A DNA stretch of 64,000 nt from Zerene cesonia (GCF_012273895.1 NC_052129.1:2976001-3040000), one strand, 5' to 3'; counted from the stretch's first letter, positions 13,153 through 27,666 are shown. Translations and numbers: made by a program. Notes: generated by a model not told the origin, from the letters alone.

Positions 13153-16100
13153 ATAAGAATAAGACATATTCTAGACGGAAATTTATTACATTTAAACATC
13201 TCAAAGAATCCAAGTTGAGACTTAACACTTCGATTGCCTGTTATAATGAAAAGCTTTTCCTAACTAATGAATCGCTGCAATTGAAAAAAACGCCTGACCC
13301 TTTTGAAAATATTCATTAAAATATTCAGCGAGACTTCTTTTGTCCGGTTGGTAATTGGAAACTATTGAGAACAGTGTCGTCTTTGTTTTTTAAGCCATTA
13401 TATTCTGCGCCTTTTTTCGATATAATGATGAATTAGCTCCTTTTTTTGATAAGTAGACTAGTCTTTACAGATGTAGGTAAATGTAATTTATAATAAAAAT
13501 ATTATTATAGATCTAGTTGCCTGCAGTGGCCCCGCGTGGTCAAAATGAATTTTCAGGGGACAAACATAATTTACTACTTAATATTTTATCCCATTGGAAG
13601 TTATTTTATCTCAATCCTTTTTAAGCCGATGTTTATATAATATAGTGGACATACCAATGGCGCCATGGGTAGTTTATACTGTGTCTTTTTAGATACGACT
13701 TCGCATCTTCAGATCTTCGCGTTATATATTAAAAGATAATGGATGTACAAAAAGACAAAAATTAACAACTGTGTAGGTAGCCTGGGGCTGTTTGTTCACT
13801 ATCTGGTGTTTTCGTATTTTAGTTGCAAAAATAAACAACCGCTGGGTTGTATTGCGACAATTCACTAAATCTTATCAGTGTACATCTTGCTTATACAAAT
13901 ATCGGGGATATTAGGGTGAATTTCACTACCGACCACAGAAGAACCACCACAGCTCATTGTTTCCAAAGTTAAGTTAGGACAAACTAACTAAATAAAACTT
14001 TCGTACTCAGAATACTATAGTAGGTATGATACGATGCAGAAGGTAATTACATATCTCATTACTTACAAGAACAAACAATGAGTATATTTCGCTATTATTA
14101 ATGTTATTTTGTTCATTAATGATATTTAGATATATTTTTATGATATCATAATAATGGGGGCCACTGTTACATACGTTAATAGCAAAGGAACTCTCTACTA
14201 CTGAATTCACACTGCTCTATTTGCAAAAAAACGGCAGATTATTACATATATAACAGTAAGTAAATAAGATTTCACATTAAATCTATTAATATCCACATGA
14301 TAACCTTCCATCCACACAAATCTCGGCTTAGGGAAAAGAACGTATATTCCTCTAGTAAAATCTTATTTACATTGCTTATCGCAACTTAATATCTACACAT
14401 CCAATCATATTTTCCATACGCGTTACAATTCCTAACGTAAATCAAAGAACCTATAAAAATTTAACGTTACTCATAGTACGTAAAAGTATAATAAAATCTG
14501 AGAATATGAGTCGAGCACACCGCCCATAACGTAGCCATACCTTACTCACGTTACAATAAAAATCCACATTATAATTAGCCACATAAACTTTATTAATCGA
14601 CATTATTTTTATAGTCAAACTTTATGTACGTACAGACGATAAAATCCGAATACCTAACTATAGCTACAATTGAACCTTTTTAACCTTTAACGAATGTTTT
14701 ATTTACATTGAACTTTCTTTAGACGAAATAATTAAGCACTTAAATAATTTCGTGTTCTCTGTTTTAAAATTACTACGCCTTAGTAAGTATTTAATAATTA
14801 ATGTTAAGTGGACGGGTTGTGTCCAAATATTTTATATTCAGAAATATATTATGAATAGTATTTGTACCTAAAACCAATACTTTAAATTTATTTTATATAC
14901 TAATAAAATTACCTTTTTAACATCACAAAAAGCTTATAATATCTCAGGAATATTCATCTATTTGTTCGTATATTTATTCCTTTCAATACATATTTACTTC
15001 ATAAGATAAACAACATTTATTACGATGGTATACAAAAAGCCATCCTTGTATTGAAATTTCTTTGAATTAAAGGTTTACTGCTTTCTTAGTATCGCTATGC
15101 ATATGCAGAAATGCGTATTACACGGACTTTTATATTATCTGACTGGATACTTATGTGTCATCATTACGTTTATATTATTATTGAATACAGATAATCTAAA
15201 GGTTGTCATGTGTTAGATCTTTCTACGAACTCCATTTGTGGTTATTCATTTCAATCGCAAAACAATGTCTTTTCTGAACAAATTGTAATATAATCATTTG
15301 ATTATAAAGCTCATTGTCTCAAGATTTATAGGGTTTATTTTAAAGATAGCGGTTTATGTGCGTATGTTTATTTAAATTGCAGTTATGTGCAAAAACATGT
15401 GGGTTCTTTAGTATTTGTTTTATCAAATATTTCGACACTTGTTCACGTTCGACTGCATGACTAATACGAGCGATTACCTATAGTAGTACCAGTATATAAT
15501 ATATTTACGAAATTATGAGCAAAGATATCGTGACACCTCATATTTCACTCTAGTTAGATTACTGTTAATAAATGATACCTACGTACCAATAAGCCTAACC
15601 TTTCAAATAAAAATGTCGTATATTTGCGGATTTATTTATTCTATATATAAAGTCGTCATAAATCTCGATATTAAATATAAGCTGGTAGGTTTGTTTGACC
15701 GCGTTTGTCGTACTATCAGATAATGAGCTCAAGCAAATCCTATTACAGAACGTAACTTAGTAACAAACAACGTAGTTCTTGTACTTAGGATACCTAAAGC
15801 TGAGCTTTGTTTTATCCTTTGAGGGACAACTTTCAAGTTGCATTCCGCTTTTCCTTCATACGAAAGCAACGTCTTAAAAACCAACTTTGATCCGACATTC
15901 AGATAAATACCTACATTCTGAATATTTTAAATTAACTACAAATTATAAACGAGACAATCATTTATCCGTCTCTGAGAAAAATTACTACAATCATTCATTC
16001 GAATATTTAACAATCAAATGATAAAACGTCCGCCACTTGAATTTTAGTCAAAACAAATTACAAATTGTGATGTATTTAAATATTAATTCTGAATATATTA

Positions 16101-17700
16101 CGGAGGGCGATTTTAATAAATTGACTCGTATATCATTTGCTTTTGAAACTAATGATGAGAAATAACTGAATGGTTTATTTCGTGGTACCAAGAATTGCGG
16201 TTGACGCAAACCTGATTAATATGCAAAAAATTATATGTATAATTTTGTGCTTTTAATAATAAAGATATGATCTGTATATGGAATATTTGACAAGCAAAAA
16301 ATGTCCACATTCTAGGCTTAACCATTTGCGTTCAGTATGATAATTCGATTAAAACAATTAAAACAGTCAAGTAGCGGGCGTTAATGAAACAATGTAATAA
16401 TTAATCATCTTCACATTCAATTTGACAAATGAGCACACGGCTTCAATTTACTAATATTACACCTAATGTGAAAGTTTGTTTAGTTGTTTATCATTGAACC
16501 GCAAATAGAATTATTTCGGATTCAGCCTTTTTTATTGTAGTGCCTTTTTTAAATTATACTTACACCCGTAATAATATAGAAACGTGTTTTAAGAAACTGT
16601 CTATAATTAATAGGTACATCTAGTTACCTAACAAATTCATAAATAAATCCTATAAACTTCGTAGGTAATAAAACTTCAATTAACACCTCATCAAAGATTA
16701 ACTCATTAATATTTTTAAAAGTATCATGTATCTCATATTCTGACGTTAAACAATTAAAAAGAAGCCATAATAAATAGGAAACAAAGAAAATTCTAGCATA
16801 GCCATTTTTAATCTACAAATCGGCGAACTTAGCAGCGATCGGAACGTCCGAGAGTGCTATAAAACTCCGAAACACTATTACCTTCGAATGTTCTCGAAAC
16901 TATCTCACAAAGTTTCTCAATAAGCGTTTTTTCCTGATTTAAGGCCCTATCTTTTGTAGTACAAATGATATATTTGAAAATATTGGTGCCAATGTTATGA
17001 AACGATACGTTGTTATATGTGTTTATGTTCGAGAAACCGTATCATCACTGAGTGTGTATCCATCTAGATATATATCACGGACGAAGCCGGGGAAGACGGC
17101 GCTAATATAAAATATTTTCTCTATATTCGCCCATTACTCCATATTTAAGTAAATTTTTACTGACTTAAAAAAGTTAGAAAAGCTATATTTAGCCTAGAGC
17201 ACCTACCTACCTTAAATGCGAAATGTCAATGTATTCTAGCTATGTTTTTCCATTAAAATACACACTCGATAAAAAATCCTTTCTTTCATTGATTTAGCAA
17301 AATTACGACCAATTATTTGTTTTGTACATGCTCTCCGTAATCTAATCTTTAACATAAAGTATTCCATATTAAATCTTTGTGGATGAGATAAATCTGGTAG
17401 GCATTCTCGTGAATTCTTTTAAGTATCTACTTACGAACGATTTTAATCAGAAATTAATAACACGATGGCTAACCCAAGGGTATTCATTTTATTCCAATTT
17501 GTAGGAAAATTAATCATTACGTAAGAATTTCGTTTTATATTTGTGTGATTATGTATTTAATTTCAATATGTTTCTCCCTTAAGCTTTGAACGCCTATAGC
17601 TCAGTTGACGTCACGTATAATTAGAAAATTTGTTACAGAAAAGACTTATGGTTTAACCGAGTTGTCATTAGTATTTCTAACATTTACGGTTAAATGCATC
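13153..17700. other. Long AT-rich non-coding stretch
   Basis: No gene recognised in about 4.5 kb. Weak Helitron traces are seen at 16450-16490 (ctaatattacacctaatgtg followed by aaagtttg, like a family head) and at 17078-17105 (cggacgaagccggggaag, like a family tail). These may belong to different old insertions. The patch near 16815-16865 is somewhat CpG-richer. Confidence 0.5.
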
Positions 17701-17704
17701 GGTT

Positions 17705-17908
17705 CTAAGAATCTGAACTAATATTAAAATGAAAATTTGTAAATTTGTTAGTTTATGACATTGTAAAGGGGCAATATCTGAATCTACTGAACCTATAATA
17801 CAAAATCCTACACCAATATGAAGCCACGCTATTCGTGAGTGTCACAGGCCATATTTTACTTTGTTACTATCCCGGGTTAAACAGCGGAGCCGGGACTAGC
17901 GGCTAGTT
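17705..17908 (+). mobile_element. Decayed Helitron-like element
   Basis: It begins near 17718 with 'actaatattaaaatgaaaatttg', resembling a Helitron head. It ends near 17875-17907 with 'gggttaaacagcggagccgggactagcggctag', a GC-rich tail ending in CTAG. The middle has lost most family motifs. Boundaries are approximate. Confidence 0.4.
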
Positions 17909-18494
17909 AATTACTAAATATGAACCAAAGCAATGATACCAGTTAATATTATTAATATTTGAACGCAATCTCAATATACTTAAGGTATATTTGGAACTGT
18001 TTCTAGAAAAAAAAATCGTGTCTTTGCAATCGATCTATGAAGTGAAATAGCCACAACTACTAACACTGCTGTGTATTTCTCACGATTTATTTATTTATAA
18101 CTAACTAATAAACATAACACATAGCGCAAAAATCGTTCAGAATTCCACCTGAGACAACTCAACGAATAATTTCTTTACCCGGTTAAATCCCTTCAAATAG
18201 AACTAGACTAGGAAAATGCTTCGGGTGAACGATGAATACTAAAGCAACTCTTGGAATGTAGGTCTTAGATAACTCGCCTAGACTTTATCACGAGGTTATT
18301 TGAATTCTGCAGATCTAGAGTGGGAATGCTTTACCTAATCATACTCAAACTTAGGGCTTAATAAAGAACTTGATACTAAGACTGTTCAAGCGTTCATGTT
18401 ATGTTAATTATTAAAGTTAATAGGTAGTAGGTACCTATCCTAGGCCTAGAATTTCGTAATGTTTCTAAGAGAAGACAGTAGTATTTCCAATACC

Positions 18495-18660
18495 TAATAT
18501 TATAAATACGAGAATAACTCTGTTTGCCTCTTCTTTAGCCTCAACCCCTGATCCGAATTGCGTGAAATTCGGTTCAAAGATAGTTTGAGAACCGAGAAAG
18601 AACTGTACGGATGAAACACCAGGACTACATGACCATTTCATCTGACTACAGTTCTAAATA
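18495..18660 (+). mobile_element. 5' part of a CTGTCTGT-type Helitron
   Basis: The order 'cctaatattataaatacgag', 'ataactctgtttgcctcttc', 'ctgatccgaattgcgtgaaattcgg' and 'gatagtttgagaaccgag' follows the head and middle of the Helitron family whose minus-strand fragment lies at 9405-9540. No CTAG tail is recognisable downstream, so the element is 3' truncated or decayed. Confidence 0.5.
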
Positions 18661-20960
18661 TTTTTTTTATATTTTCATGAGTTTGGTACCTAACCCTAAT
18701 AAGTTTTATAAGTAAAAAAGAAAACATTTTTCACAGAATTTCCACATATGTTGCCCGTTCAAATTACTTTTCTGGCTTATTATAAGAAAATAAATGATTA
18801 TATCTCGCGCAGTAATAACTATATACAAGAAATATCGTTGTATATAATAATAAAGTTTTAGCTTTCGCATCAATTTCTGGCAACACAGCGGCAGGATGTT
18901 TTTCTACGTACAGTCTACAGATTTATAGCAACACTTAGCTTTTCTACTTTACTCGTGAACACTTAAAATTTTCGATAAGGTTGCATTTCCTTTGACGGCG
19001 GAATTTAGATTCAAGTATTAATTTACTTATGAAAAATAAAATTTACAGCCTGTACATTTTAAAATTAAAAAAATTAAAACATCTTTATTACTTTAAGATA
19101 GACATAAAAATCAAAAATAATTTGTAGTGATACAAGACAAATAATAGCCAATTACAATTAGAACATGGTATGAAACGTCGCTTAAAAGCCTAATTTACAT
19201 TCCGCATTTTAAATGCTTAAATGTATTGATTTCTTTGTGTAATAAAATAAAGTGGTTCCAGGTTTTTAGTGTCTTCAATATGTATAACGGGTCTTATCAG
19301 AAAATTGTGATAAGATATTTCACAATTGCATTGCATTACAATAACTTTGTAGATAGATATCTTAATGGTATTTTGATTTTATCAAAAACATGCTCTTTCG
19401 ATCAGTAATTATTTCATTTTTTTGCTTGTAAGATACAATTCTACAGTTATAACTCAAAAACGGTTGAATCGGTTTTTTTATCGTTGATTTGTAGATTTGT
19501 GTTGCCGATGCGAGGTGTACGTACCTAAATAATATGTTACATATCCAATTATGCGTAAGTTGACAAAAATGTTTTCTTCCACGTTTTATTTACTTTGTGA
19601 TATCTTCTTTGTTTACTCCGAATATTTTAATTATGCATAGGGATACCTTCGTAGAATATAATCGTATCAACCGTGAAATATACAAGGATGGACACACATT
19701 TCCTCAAAAAAGTAGAAATTAAGTAGTAAGATAGATAGATATTCTTGTACTAGCAATTCTATGTTATAAAAAATGTTTATTAATAGCATCAAGCCACATC
19801 TAAATTATGATAATATAATTAACTCGCGTTCCCCGCTAACACCAGCCCCCAACCACTCAGCACTTCCATCGCCATAGTTCCTTTTGTTTATATACAGCAG
19901 TTGTTCTAAAAGAATGCTGAAAAACTCGCAAAAAGCGCTTAGGTGTTTAATTAATTTAAAAGCTTTGTAAGAGACGAGTTTGTGAAGTTTTTTTATTATC
20001 AGTTTCGTTAACATCGTCCTTATTAGATGTTGATTATTGCTCGTAGATGTTGAATTTTCAATTGTATTATTATAGTAAGCTAGAATCAGAAAATGTATCT
20101 CTATTTGATTTGTTTCATTTGACATTGAATCTCAATAAACAACCTTACATAGTATTAAAAATAAGAAGCTTTAATGTCATTTTATATTTATTTAATATAT
20201 TTACTAATTATATTTGTTTGTAAAACAAAGATACAAGCAATAAAAATATATAAGTTTCGTAAAACTTTAGGTAGCAAAGAGTTAAAATTTAAAAGATTTT
20301 TTTCAAGAAACTAATAAATGTTACACAATTAATTATCAAAACGAATCAGCATAAGATAAAGCAATTTATCAGAATTCTCATAATTTTATTGGAATATTTT
20401 TCTAAAAGCTCACATTCCTTCTTAAATCTTCAATCAAGCTCACATATATCTTAATAAGTATTAGAAATATGTTAATTTTAGTACGTTCTTAGTGAAAATG
20501 AACTCTGTTTTACTCCGAACTTATGTTAATTCGACATATGTTTGTATACTACAAGTAAATGGGTTATGTATGTTAATTATCTGATACCACATAAAACATA
20601 TGACTTGTCCGAATTAGTAACATTATGTTTTGGTGTTTGGGTATTTTTTATTCGCAGATTTTATTACTCATGTAGCCGCAGTTGGTAAATGTTCAGGGGT
20701 GTAAAATACAATCGAATTTAATTTATTATTAACTATTAACTACTATATTCTTTTAATAAGAATCTTCCGTGTGCCTTAAAAAAAGGTTTAAAAAAATGCC
20801 AAATTGGTGAAGCTGCTCTGTTTTACGCTTAGCGACACATTTGGCGATTAATTTTTATTTCAATGGAGATTTAGCATAAATAATCATTTATATTTGATAC
20901 AAATGATATAACATTATCAAAATATATGAGTACCTGCATGTTAACCTGTGACCTGCAACA
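18661..20960. other. AT-rich non-coding stretch
   Basis: No gene recognised. A minus-strand frame at 19805-20125 (106 codons) is open by chance over a partly GC-richer patch (19820-19880). Its predicted product is dominated by Asn, Ile, Leu and Lys and resembles no family I know. Confidence 0.5.
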
Positions 20961-20963
20961 ACT

Positions 20964-21124
20964 ATGCTAATATATAATTAGTAATAAAAAGCTAAGTTTG
21001 TGTCAAAGCGCTAAGCTCAGGAACTTCTCTACCGATTTCAAAAATTATTTCACTGTCGGATTACATGTGTTCCTGTCCTGAGTGCAATATATGTTTCACA
21101 GGTAAAGCAAGGGCCTACCGCTAG
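20964..21124 (+). mobile_element. Decayed Helitron-like element
   Basis: A tail 'gtaaagcaagggcctaccgctag' ends at 21124 and is followed by T. Upstream, 'ctaccgatttcaaaaattatttcactgt' matches the middle of the lepidopteran family read as ACCGATTTTAAAAATTCTTTCAC. The head near 20964 (tgctaatatataattagtaa) is only approximate. Confidence 0.45.
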
Positions 21125-24105
21125 TTAATAATATAATAACCCAAATGTAAACTTGCTCTTTCATATGAATGTTTATTAATGGTGTTACTACAGTATCGAA
21201 ATCGCTTTAGTAAAAATAGTTTTAAATAAACAATACCTAAGATTATTCATTAAAATAAATTTACTAAACAATCATTAACGTTTTAAAAGAAAATATTTAT
21301 TTCAAACTTAAACTTGCAGAGTACGTAAGATTTAGTATTTAACCTACTTTAACCTAACGTTTTAACAATAATATTTCTCGATGACTCTCTTAGGTATAAA
21401 TAAAATCAAATTTCTATTCCCCCTTCATTATAATTTGTTTGCTTACTCTTTTTTACGTACAAGAACGAGCATTTTCACCCATCTGTAAATCATTGTATGA
21501 TTAGTATATACATATAGGTAGGTCACCTAGAAATAGCATAGCTAGTGTCAGTTCCAGTAGATTGTGGTAGGAAATTGAATTATACTGATAATCATCCTAA
21601 ATCCATCCCACTTGATTATACGACACGGGTTAGTTAATTTTCCATCAAACCATCTAATGATGCATGAATTATGGACCATGTTATGAATGTAAGATAGCTT
21701 TCTTATGTTTACGTAACTTCAATATAGTACATATTGAAATTACGTCTTTTAACGGGTTCAGAACTTGAGTTTACGGTCATGAGTCGGGTTGAATTATTTT
21801 TCTCATGTAATGAATGAATAGGATTTGCTTGGCCCAATGTAATGTTCATATGGTTGGTATTTTTTTAATGTTGGTATCGTTTTGTTCCTTAATCAATCTG
21901 AACAACCGATAAAAACGTTATTATCCGACTGTCTATTATACAAGTTGTCTTGCCGCTTGTGTGGCACTTATTTTTGCAATTATATATATTAGGTAAAAAT
22001 ATCAACATTGTAATTTTTTTTCTTCGACTTTACTTAGATATTATCTGAAATGTAAGCGTGTCTAGGGTTACAAAGGGTTTCTAGTTAAAAAGTGGATACA
22101 TATTAACTGGAATATTTGAAGAATTTATATAATAGAAAAAATGTGTCGAGGATTTTATGAATATTGTTACGTAATCGTATGCAAATTTGTGAGTTCCATT
22201 GAGCATAGTACATCACATACATACACAAAAATTGTGAGAGTACATATATATAAACGATGAATAGAAACCCACCGTTACTGGAATTATAAAAAAATCACCT
22301 CAACAATACTCGGTGAAAACCATAATCGATGTGTAATATTGCATTCAGTATAAAAAGTACACAAAACCGCTTCCTTCTAATCTTCATATCTCCCAAGTAA
22401 CGGTCAAGACACAGTTGTAAAGACATCCCAAGTAGGTTGTATGAATTCAAAACCTTCGTCTCGACACGTAAACTGAGCCCTTACTTTAATTGTATGGCGA
22501 CCATCGGTTTGGAATGTCCTCGAATTTGAATTTTTATGCTTTATTTTGTGATAATGGAAGAGAATTGGTCGACAGAACGTTCCGGGTTTTAATAAATTTC
22601 GTGAGAAAACTGTGGAGTGGATGCGAATTATTGATTTCGAGTTCAGGTTAGTAGGTAGGTGTTTATAGCACAAGCTGACGTAAGACTAATAAATTTTATT
22701 TTTTGTTTGTCTGCTTATAAATATGATAAAAAAATTAAGTGTCAACACATTCATGACAATATTAAATATGTGATTAAAGTAATATATCTTATATTCTACC
22801 TTTGAACTAACTAAGCAAGTTTTGTGTATAAGTAAGTGGAATTTCATATAATTATTACAAGTCAAATCTTCACAAAATAAGCAACAAATTGATGTACCAA
22901 ATTCCCAGTAGAAGATAAAATATGGTCACAGAACCATCAAATAAAAAGTCGTCTGACGTGATGGGCAAACTAACGACACACGGGCTTCGGGCCGACTTCA
23001 CTATTTAGACCCTTATCCTAGAGGATATTAAATACTTAATGTATCATTATCGTCCCTTAATTTAGTTTCATTTAGTAGCTAAGTTTTGTTGAACTGTAGA
23101 TCCATGGGGAAGTTTTTGATGTTATTTAATTTAAACATTAAAATTTTCGATCAAATGGTAGGTATTGTCTGATTTAAGTACTTCTAGGTTTCATTAAACA
23201 AGGTTGAAAAGACTGACCTTAGAAAATTGATTAATAAAGCAATCAAACCAAAACGATAAATGAGTATTATTAACACAACCCAACAACTTTTTTCCTGACC
23301 ACAACGCAAGCAAGTATCTCAAACCCATACTATTCTATTCGTTAAAAACTCACACATGCTCATAAGGTGTAATAATAATTCGAAATTAAAAACCGTGAAA
23401 TGTAATGGGGGACACAACTACATTCATACAAAATTGAGACATTGGAGTCGTAGGCATAACGAAAGGTACGTGTTTATTATTTATTAAACATACATTTACC
23501 GTCCAGTGGGTATAATTCGATGGAAAATGACTGCGTGGGTACAAGATGGCGTTTAGTTTGTAAATTTTGTGACCGTAAATGAAAAATATGGCATATTAAG
23601 GATATCTATGAATATATATGAACGCACTAATCTGGGGAAATACGGGATTTTAAAAAAATCCTTTCACTGTTTGACATGTACGTATGTACCACGGGCGAAG
23701 CTGGGTCGAAACGCATACAAGTATAATAAAATAAACTAACTATTGGTAAAAATAGTACACAATTACTTAAAGAAGGCTAGATCTAGTTATCAAACACAAA
23801 ATCTAAAAATAAAACTCTATAATTTTGTATAAAGGTACCAGGCTGACAGATAACGTATAGAAGTGTCATGGTGGAGCCAAGTCCGATGCAACTCCAGTCA
23901 TAACCTTAATCTTTGAACTTAATGGAACAAAAACGCTTAAACCTGTTTTGTACCAAACCTGTGGGATGTTTCCGGGAATGTTTCCCGATCTAATATCCAC
24001 CTTAACACCAATGACTTACAGTTCAAGTTACATTATGTATGTAAATGTGAAATTGAGTACCGAAATTAGCGGCTTAACATAATAGGCATAAGGTTGAAAT
24101 TACGT
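21125..24105. other. AT-rich non-coding stretch
   Basis: No gene recognised. The minus-strand frame at 22404-22673 (89 codons) has no family signature. A tract at 23685-23712 (accacgggcgaagctgggtcg) resembles a Helitron tail of the GGGCGAAGC type but lacks the rest of the element. Confidence 0.5.
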
Positions 24106-24106
24106 T

Positions 24107-24230
24107 TGCTGGGTGGTAGAGTAGCCTGGGTGGCAAGGTGTAAGTTGTAATACGTTTCTGACGAGGTTTTAATTCCCTCCTCGTGTGAAACTCCTGCGCA
24201 GTAATAGACGTATTAGGACTGTTAAAATGT
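24107..24230 (+). repeat. Possible decayed tRNA-derived SINE head
   Basis: A pol III A-box-like string (TAGCCTGGGTGG, about 24123-24134) is followed some 40 bases later by a degraded B-box (GGTTTTAATTCC, about 24164-24175, versus GGTTCGANTCC) inside a short self-complementary arm (GAGG...CCTC). This layout fits a tRNA-derived SINE. The B-box mismatches and missing ends keep confidence low. It is not a functional tRNA gene. Confidence 0.3.
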
Positions 24231-25828
24231 TATTTTCTATGTGTGACAAAACAACTAGTTCAAATTACTATGCTATGGATATGTTTCACAGCTTTTTAAT
24301 GGTTATTTAAAAACTGACATTTTCTATATATGTATTTTCAATGTTATTTAGGTGTTAAGAGAAATTTTAAATGGACTCGTAACTAACTTTTACAAACGTA
24401 GCGAAATACAAAGAAAAAAAAAATGCATATAAACATTATCTTACTAAGAACCACATAATGATATGAGTAATGATAACTTACGTCTTCTTCTGATTGTATT
24501 GAACACCAATTCATACCTGAAAAAGATATCATCAAATTAATACTATTGAAACAAGAACGTTTTAATAAAAAAATAATAAATAGTAATATAACTTATGTTT
24601 ATTTTTCACAATTATCAATTTATAATTATTATTTAAACTCCAACGTTAAAATTAAGATTTTTCCACGCAGGTACAACGAACGCAGATCCAACATAAACCT
24701 GAATATACTTAAAACACGCTAAGCTATGTAGGCGAGGGATTTATAAAGTTATAGAGCCTTGAATTTATAGGCAAATCCGGGGTCAGGTAGACTGGGAATG
24801 GAACAAACAGTGTTGTTTACCAACGAGATTGGGGATTAGGGCCGTTCCTCAGTGTTGCCTTATCGAAAATATCAATTTTGTGGTTTAATACAGGTGCTTT
24901 CAGTTTAGACAAGTCTGTGAATATTTGTGTAAGGTTTTTTTTTGGATTTTGCTTTCGAATATACTTGTAAACAATGATGTAATGTCATTATTTACAACCG
25001 ACTTCAAGAAAGGAGGACGTTATAAATGTCACTACATTATTTGCATTTACTTTGTTACGTTAGAAATTTTGTCAAGCTGAACCGATTTAGATGATTCATT
25101 TTTATTTGAAATCTCTTCTGTGGTATCTTTTAAAATTTGGTCTAGTTCTGATAATTTGTGGGCAGTAAGTAGGAGAAGTCAGAAGGCAAGAATAATATTA
25201 AATAATGAAATATTCTAATCAGTATAAAATATTTCATTCCATTTAGACCCGAGTTTACTCGCTAAAATTTAATATTGCAATCATAAAAAGAATAACAAAA
25301 TTCAAAGGGTATAGCTTTCTAGGCGATCTATTTTTAATATCTAATAATTGTAACACGGTTTCATTCCAAAGGTTTTCCCAAAAAATACAGAAAAACCTCT
25401 TTCCTAATAAAAAATATATAAAAGAAACTCGAATCCATCGTCACTTGGACGGAAAACAATAATTGTACCTGCGTCAATGTTGAGAAATATTACCGTAAAA
25501 GGTTTTAGGATTTAGGCCGTTGAACTGCCATTATAGGTTTGTGCCTAAGCTTATCTGAGTTGACATTTCGACACTTATATTACCGCCCAATAAATATATC
25601 ATCGGAAGTAAAAGGCACTTTTTACTTATCTTTGCTGTTTGAGCTTTTTAATTTCTCCCATTCGATACAATAAAAAGTTTTTTAAATTATTTAGTATAGT
25701 TTCAATTTAAACTACTGAAAAACAAACCTACATGTCATACATATACAGCTTTACTATAGATATCAAACACAATAAATCTTTCTTACCTATTCATTGCAAA
25801 TTTTATGGAGACATTCTTATTAATCCTA
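24231..25828. other. AT-rich non-coding stretch
   Basis: No gene and no recognisable transposon in this 1.6 kb. Confidence 0.5.
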
Positions 25829-26030
25829 TCCTACTAATATTATAAATGCGAAAGTTTGTAAGGATGTGTGTGTGTGTTTGTTGCGCTTTCACGCAAAAAC
25901 TACTAAACCGTTTGCAATGAAATTTGGTACGTGGACAGCTGGACAACTGAAATAACATACAGGCAACTTTTTATCCCGATATTCCTACGGGATTCGGACT
26001 TACGCGGGTGAAACCGCGGGGCGCAGCTAG
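25829..26030 (+). mobile_element. Non-autonomous Helitron, family A, full length, well preserved
   Basis: All hallmarks are intact: TCCTACTAATATTATAAATG at the start with A before it, a (GT)n tract, the conserved middle, the perfect hairpin CGCGG-GTGAAA-CCGCG, and GGGCGCAGCTAG at the end followed by T. This is a good reference copy for the family. It directly abuts the older element at 26031-26219. Confidence 0.9.
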
Positions 26031-26219
26031 TATTACAAATGTGAAGGTAACTCAGTCTCTCTATATCATCACGCATAAACCATTGAACTGATTTAGGATA
26101 AAAATTTGAATAAAATACAGATAGTAAGATATTTAACACAGGAACGGGAACGATGCGGATAACCTTGCCTGTCCATCTAATCCTTGACTATGCGGGCGAA
26201 GCCGTAGGCGGTAAGCTAG
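26031..26219 (+). mobile_element. Second, older Helitron abutting the family A copy
   Basis: The sequence continues 'tattacaaatgtgaaggtaactcagtctctc', like the CTGTCTGT-type head, and ends with 'gcgggcgaagccgtaggcggtaagctag' at 26219, followed by T. The first bases of its head are replaced by the family A copy, so the younger element probably inserted into the AT-rich head of the older one. Confidence 0.6.
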
Positions 26220-27341
26220 TAACTTAACAGTGAAAAAAATAAGTATTTATATAGATCTCACTATATAAAGTAAACACGATAGCCATAACTCTGTATTATT
26301 AAATAAAATATCAACCATAGCCCTCAAACAATCAGAAGTGGTCATCCTCTCGCAGAGATAAGGCACATATTTATCAAAGAATAAACGTGCGTATAAAGTT
26401 ATGAATAAGCATTGTTTCCACCTTAAACTAATAACATTCGAGGAAGATTCTAGAAAATAAACATAACTATACGAGTTGTTTCATAAAAATACTGATTTTC
26501 TTTTTAAATTTAATATCATAATGGTATCAATAAGTAAAAGTAGACACACTAACTATTAAGTTCGTTATAACAAAGTTTACACTGGAGAACGATGTAATTA
26601 AGTAAGGTAGGTATATCAACCAGCATAAAGAAAAAAATACCGAATAACTAAACAAATTAGAAGCAATTCCTCCCCTAAAACATTCAAGATACAGCCGAAG
26701 CTATGTAATTTACCTAGCATACCTACTATACTGACACCACCAAGACCCCAAGGATATAACTAATTAATATATGATGCACTTATTATTTTATCGCCCTCGA
26801 AGGGTCAAGGCTAAGGAATAAGGCCAACCAACCACTTGATATATTTCGTTAGGTCCGTAAGAAAAAATATAATAAAATGATTTATCTTCTCCTAAAAATA
26901 ACATAATAAGCTGAATCAATAGTGCACAATAAGCCTTTCAGAAATATCCGTTAATAAGAGTAACACTGAGTGTTTGATTGTAATGAATTTTCTAGAACAG
27001 CCTAAGTTTACAAGGTATTTAAAATCAAATAAATACTCCACTACCAATGTCGTGACGAATAAATTACTGAACAATTTGTGTTCACAAACACGCAATAAAA
27101 TAAGGATTAAGCGAGACGAACACAATCAATTAATATAAACAATAATTAAGATATCACTCGAACAGATTTATTTAATTATCTAATTTAACGGCTGCAGCAT
27201 AATCGCTTCCGGAGCTAAAACCAACACCAATTAAAAATAATCGTAACTTCTCAATCGTAGACACAGGATGCATCTAATAAAAACTGAATGGCTGAATCGT
27301 AGACTTTTTTCCCTTAAAACAAGGGATATGCTGGCAGCAGT
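26220..27341. other. AT-rich non-coding stretch
   Basis: No gene and no recognisable transposon. Confidence 0.5.
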
Positions 27342-27666
27342 TAGGGTTGGCAACCCTGCCAGAATCACGAGTTTCTATTGGACATTTAATTGTGCCAATA
27401 CGCAAAACTGAAAACTGAGTGCCAAGTGCTCACAATATAAACATCGCGGTAAGTGATTAACTACGAAAGGATTGTAATTTTTAAACGTTCATTTGACATA
27501 TTGTTATAGATGAAATATGGATTAGAAATAAATTTTTAGACCGGTTAGTGAATTTATAAAAAACATTAGTCACCTACCTCGTCGTCATAACAGAAATCCA
27601 AAAATATATTACCGACCAATACGTTAATAATCCTAATTAAAAAAAAATTATCGCGTGCCAACCCTA
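27342..27666. repeat. Possible MITE with short inverted ends (weak)
   Basis: TAGGGTTGGCA at 27342-27352 is repeated as its reverse complement TGCCAACCCTA at 27657-27667. The left end also forms its own small palindrome (AGGGTTGGCAACCCT). Ends of this kind occur in hAT-type MITEs. However, no matching 8-bp target duplication is visible, so the pair may be chance. Confidence 0.25.

Noticed and set aside
18421..18440. GGTAGTAGGTA string resembling a piece of let-7
   Set aside because: Only about 11 bases match, and the surrounding sequence does not form a let-7-type precursor.
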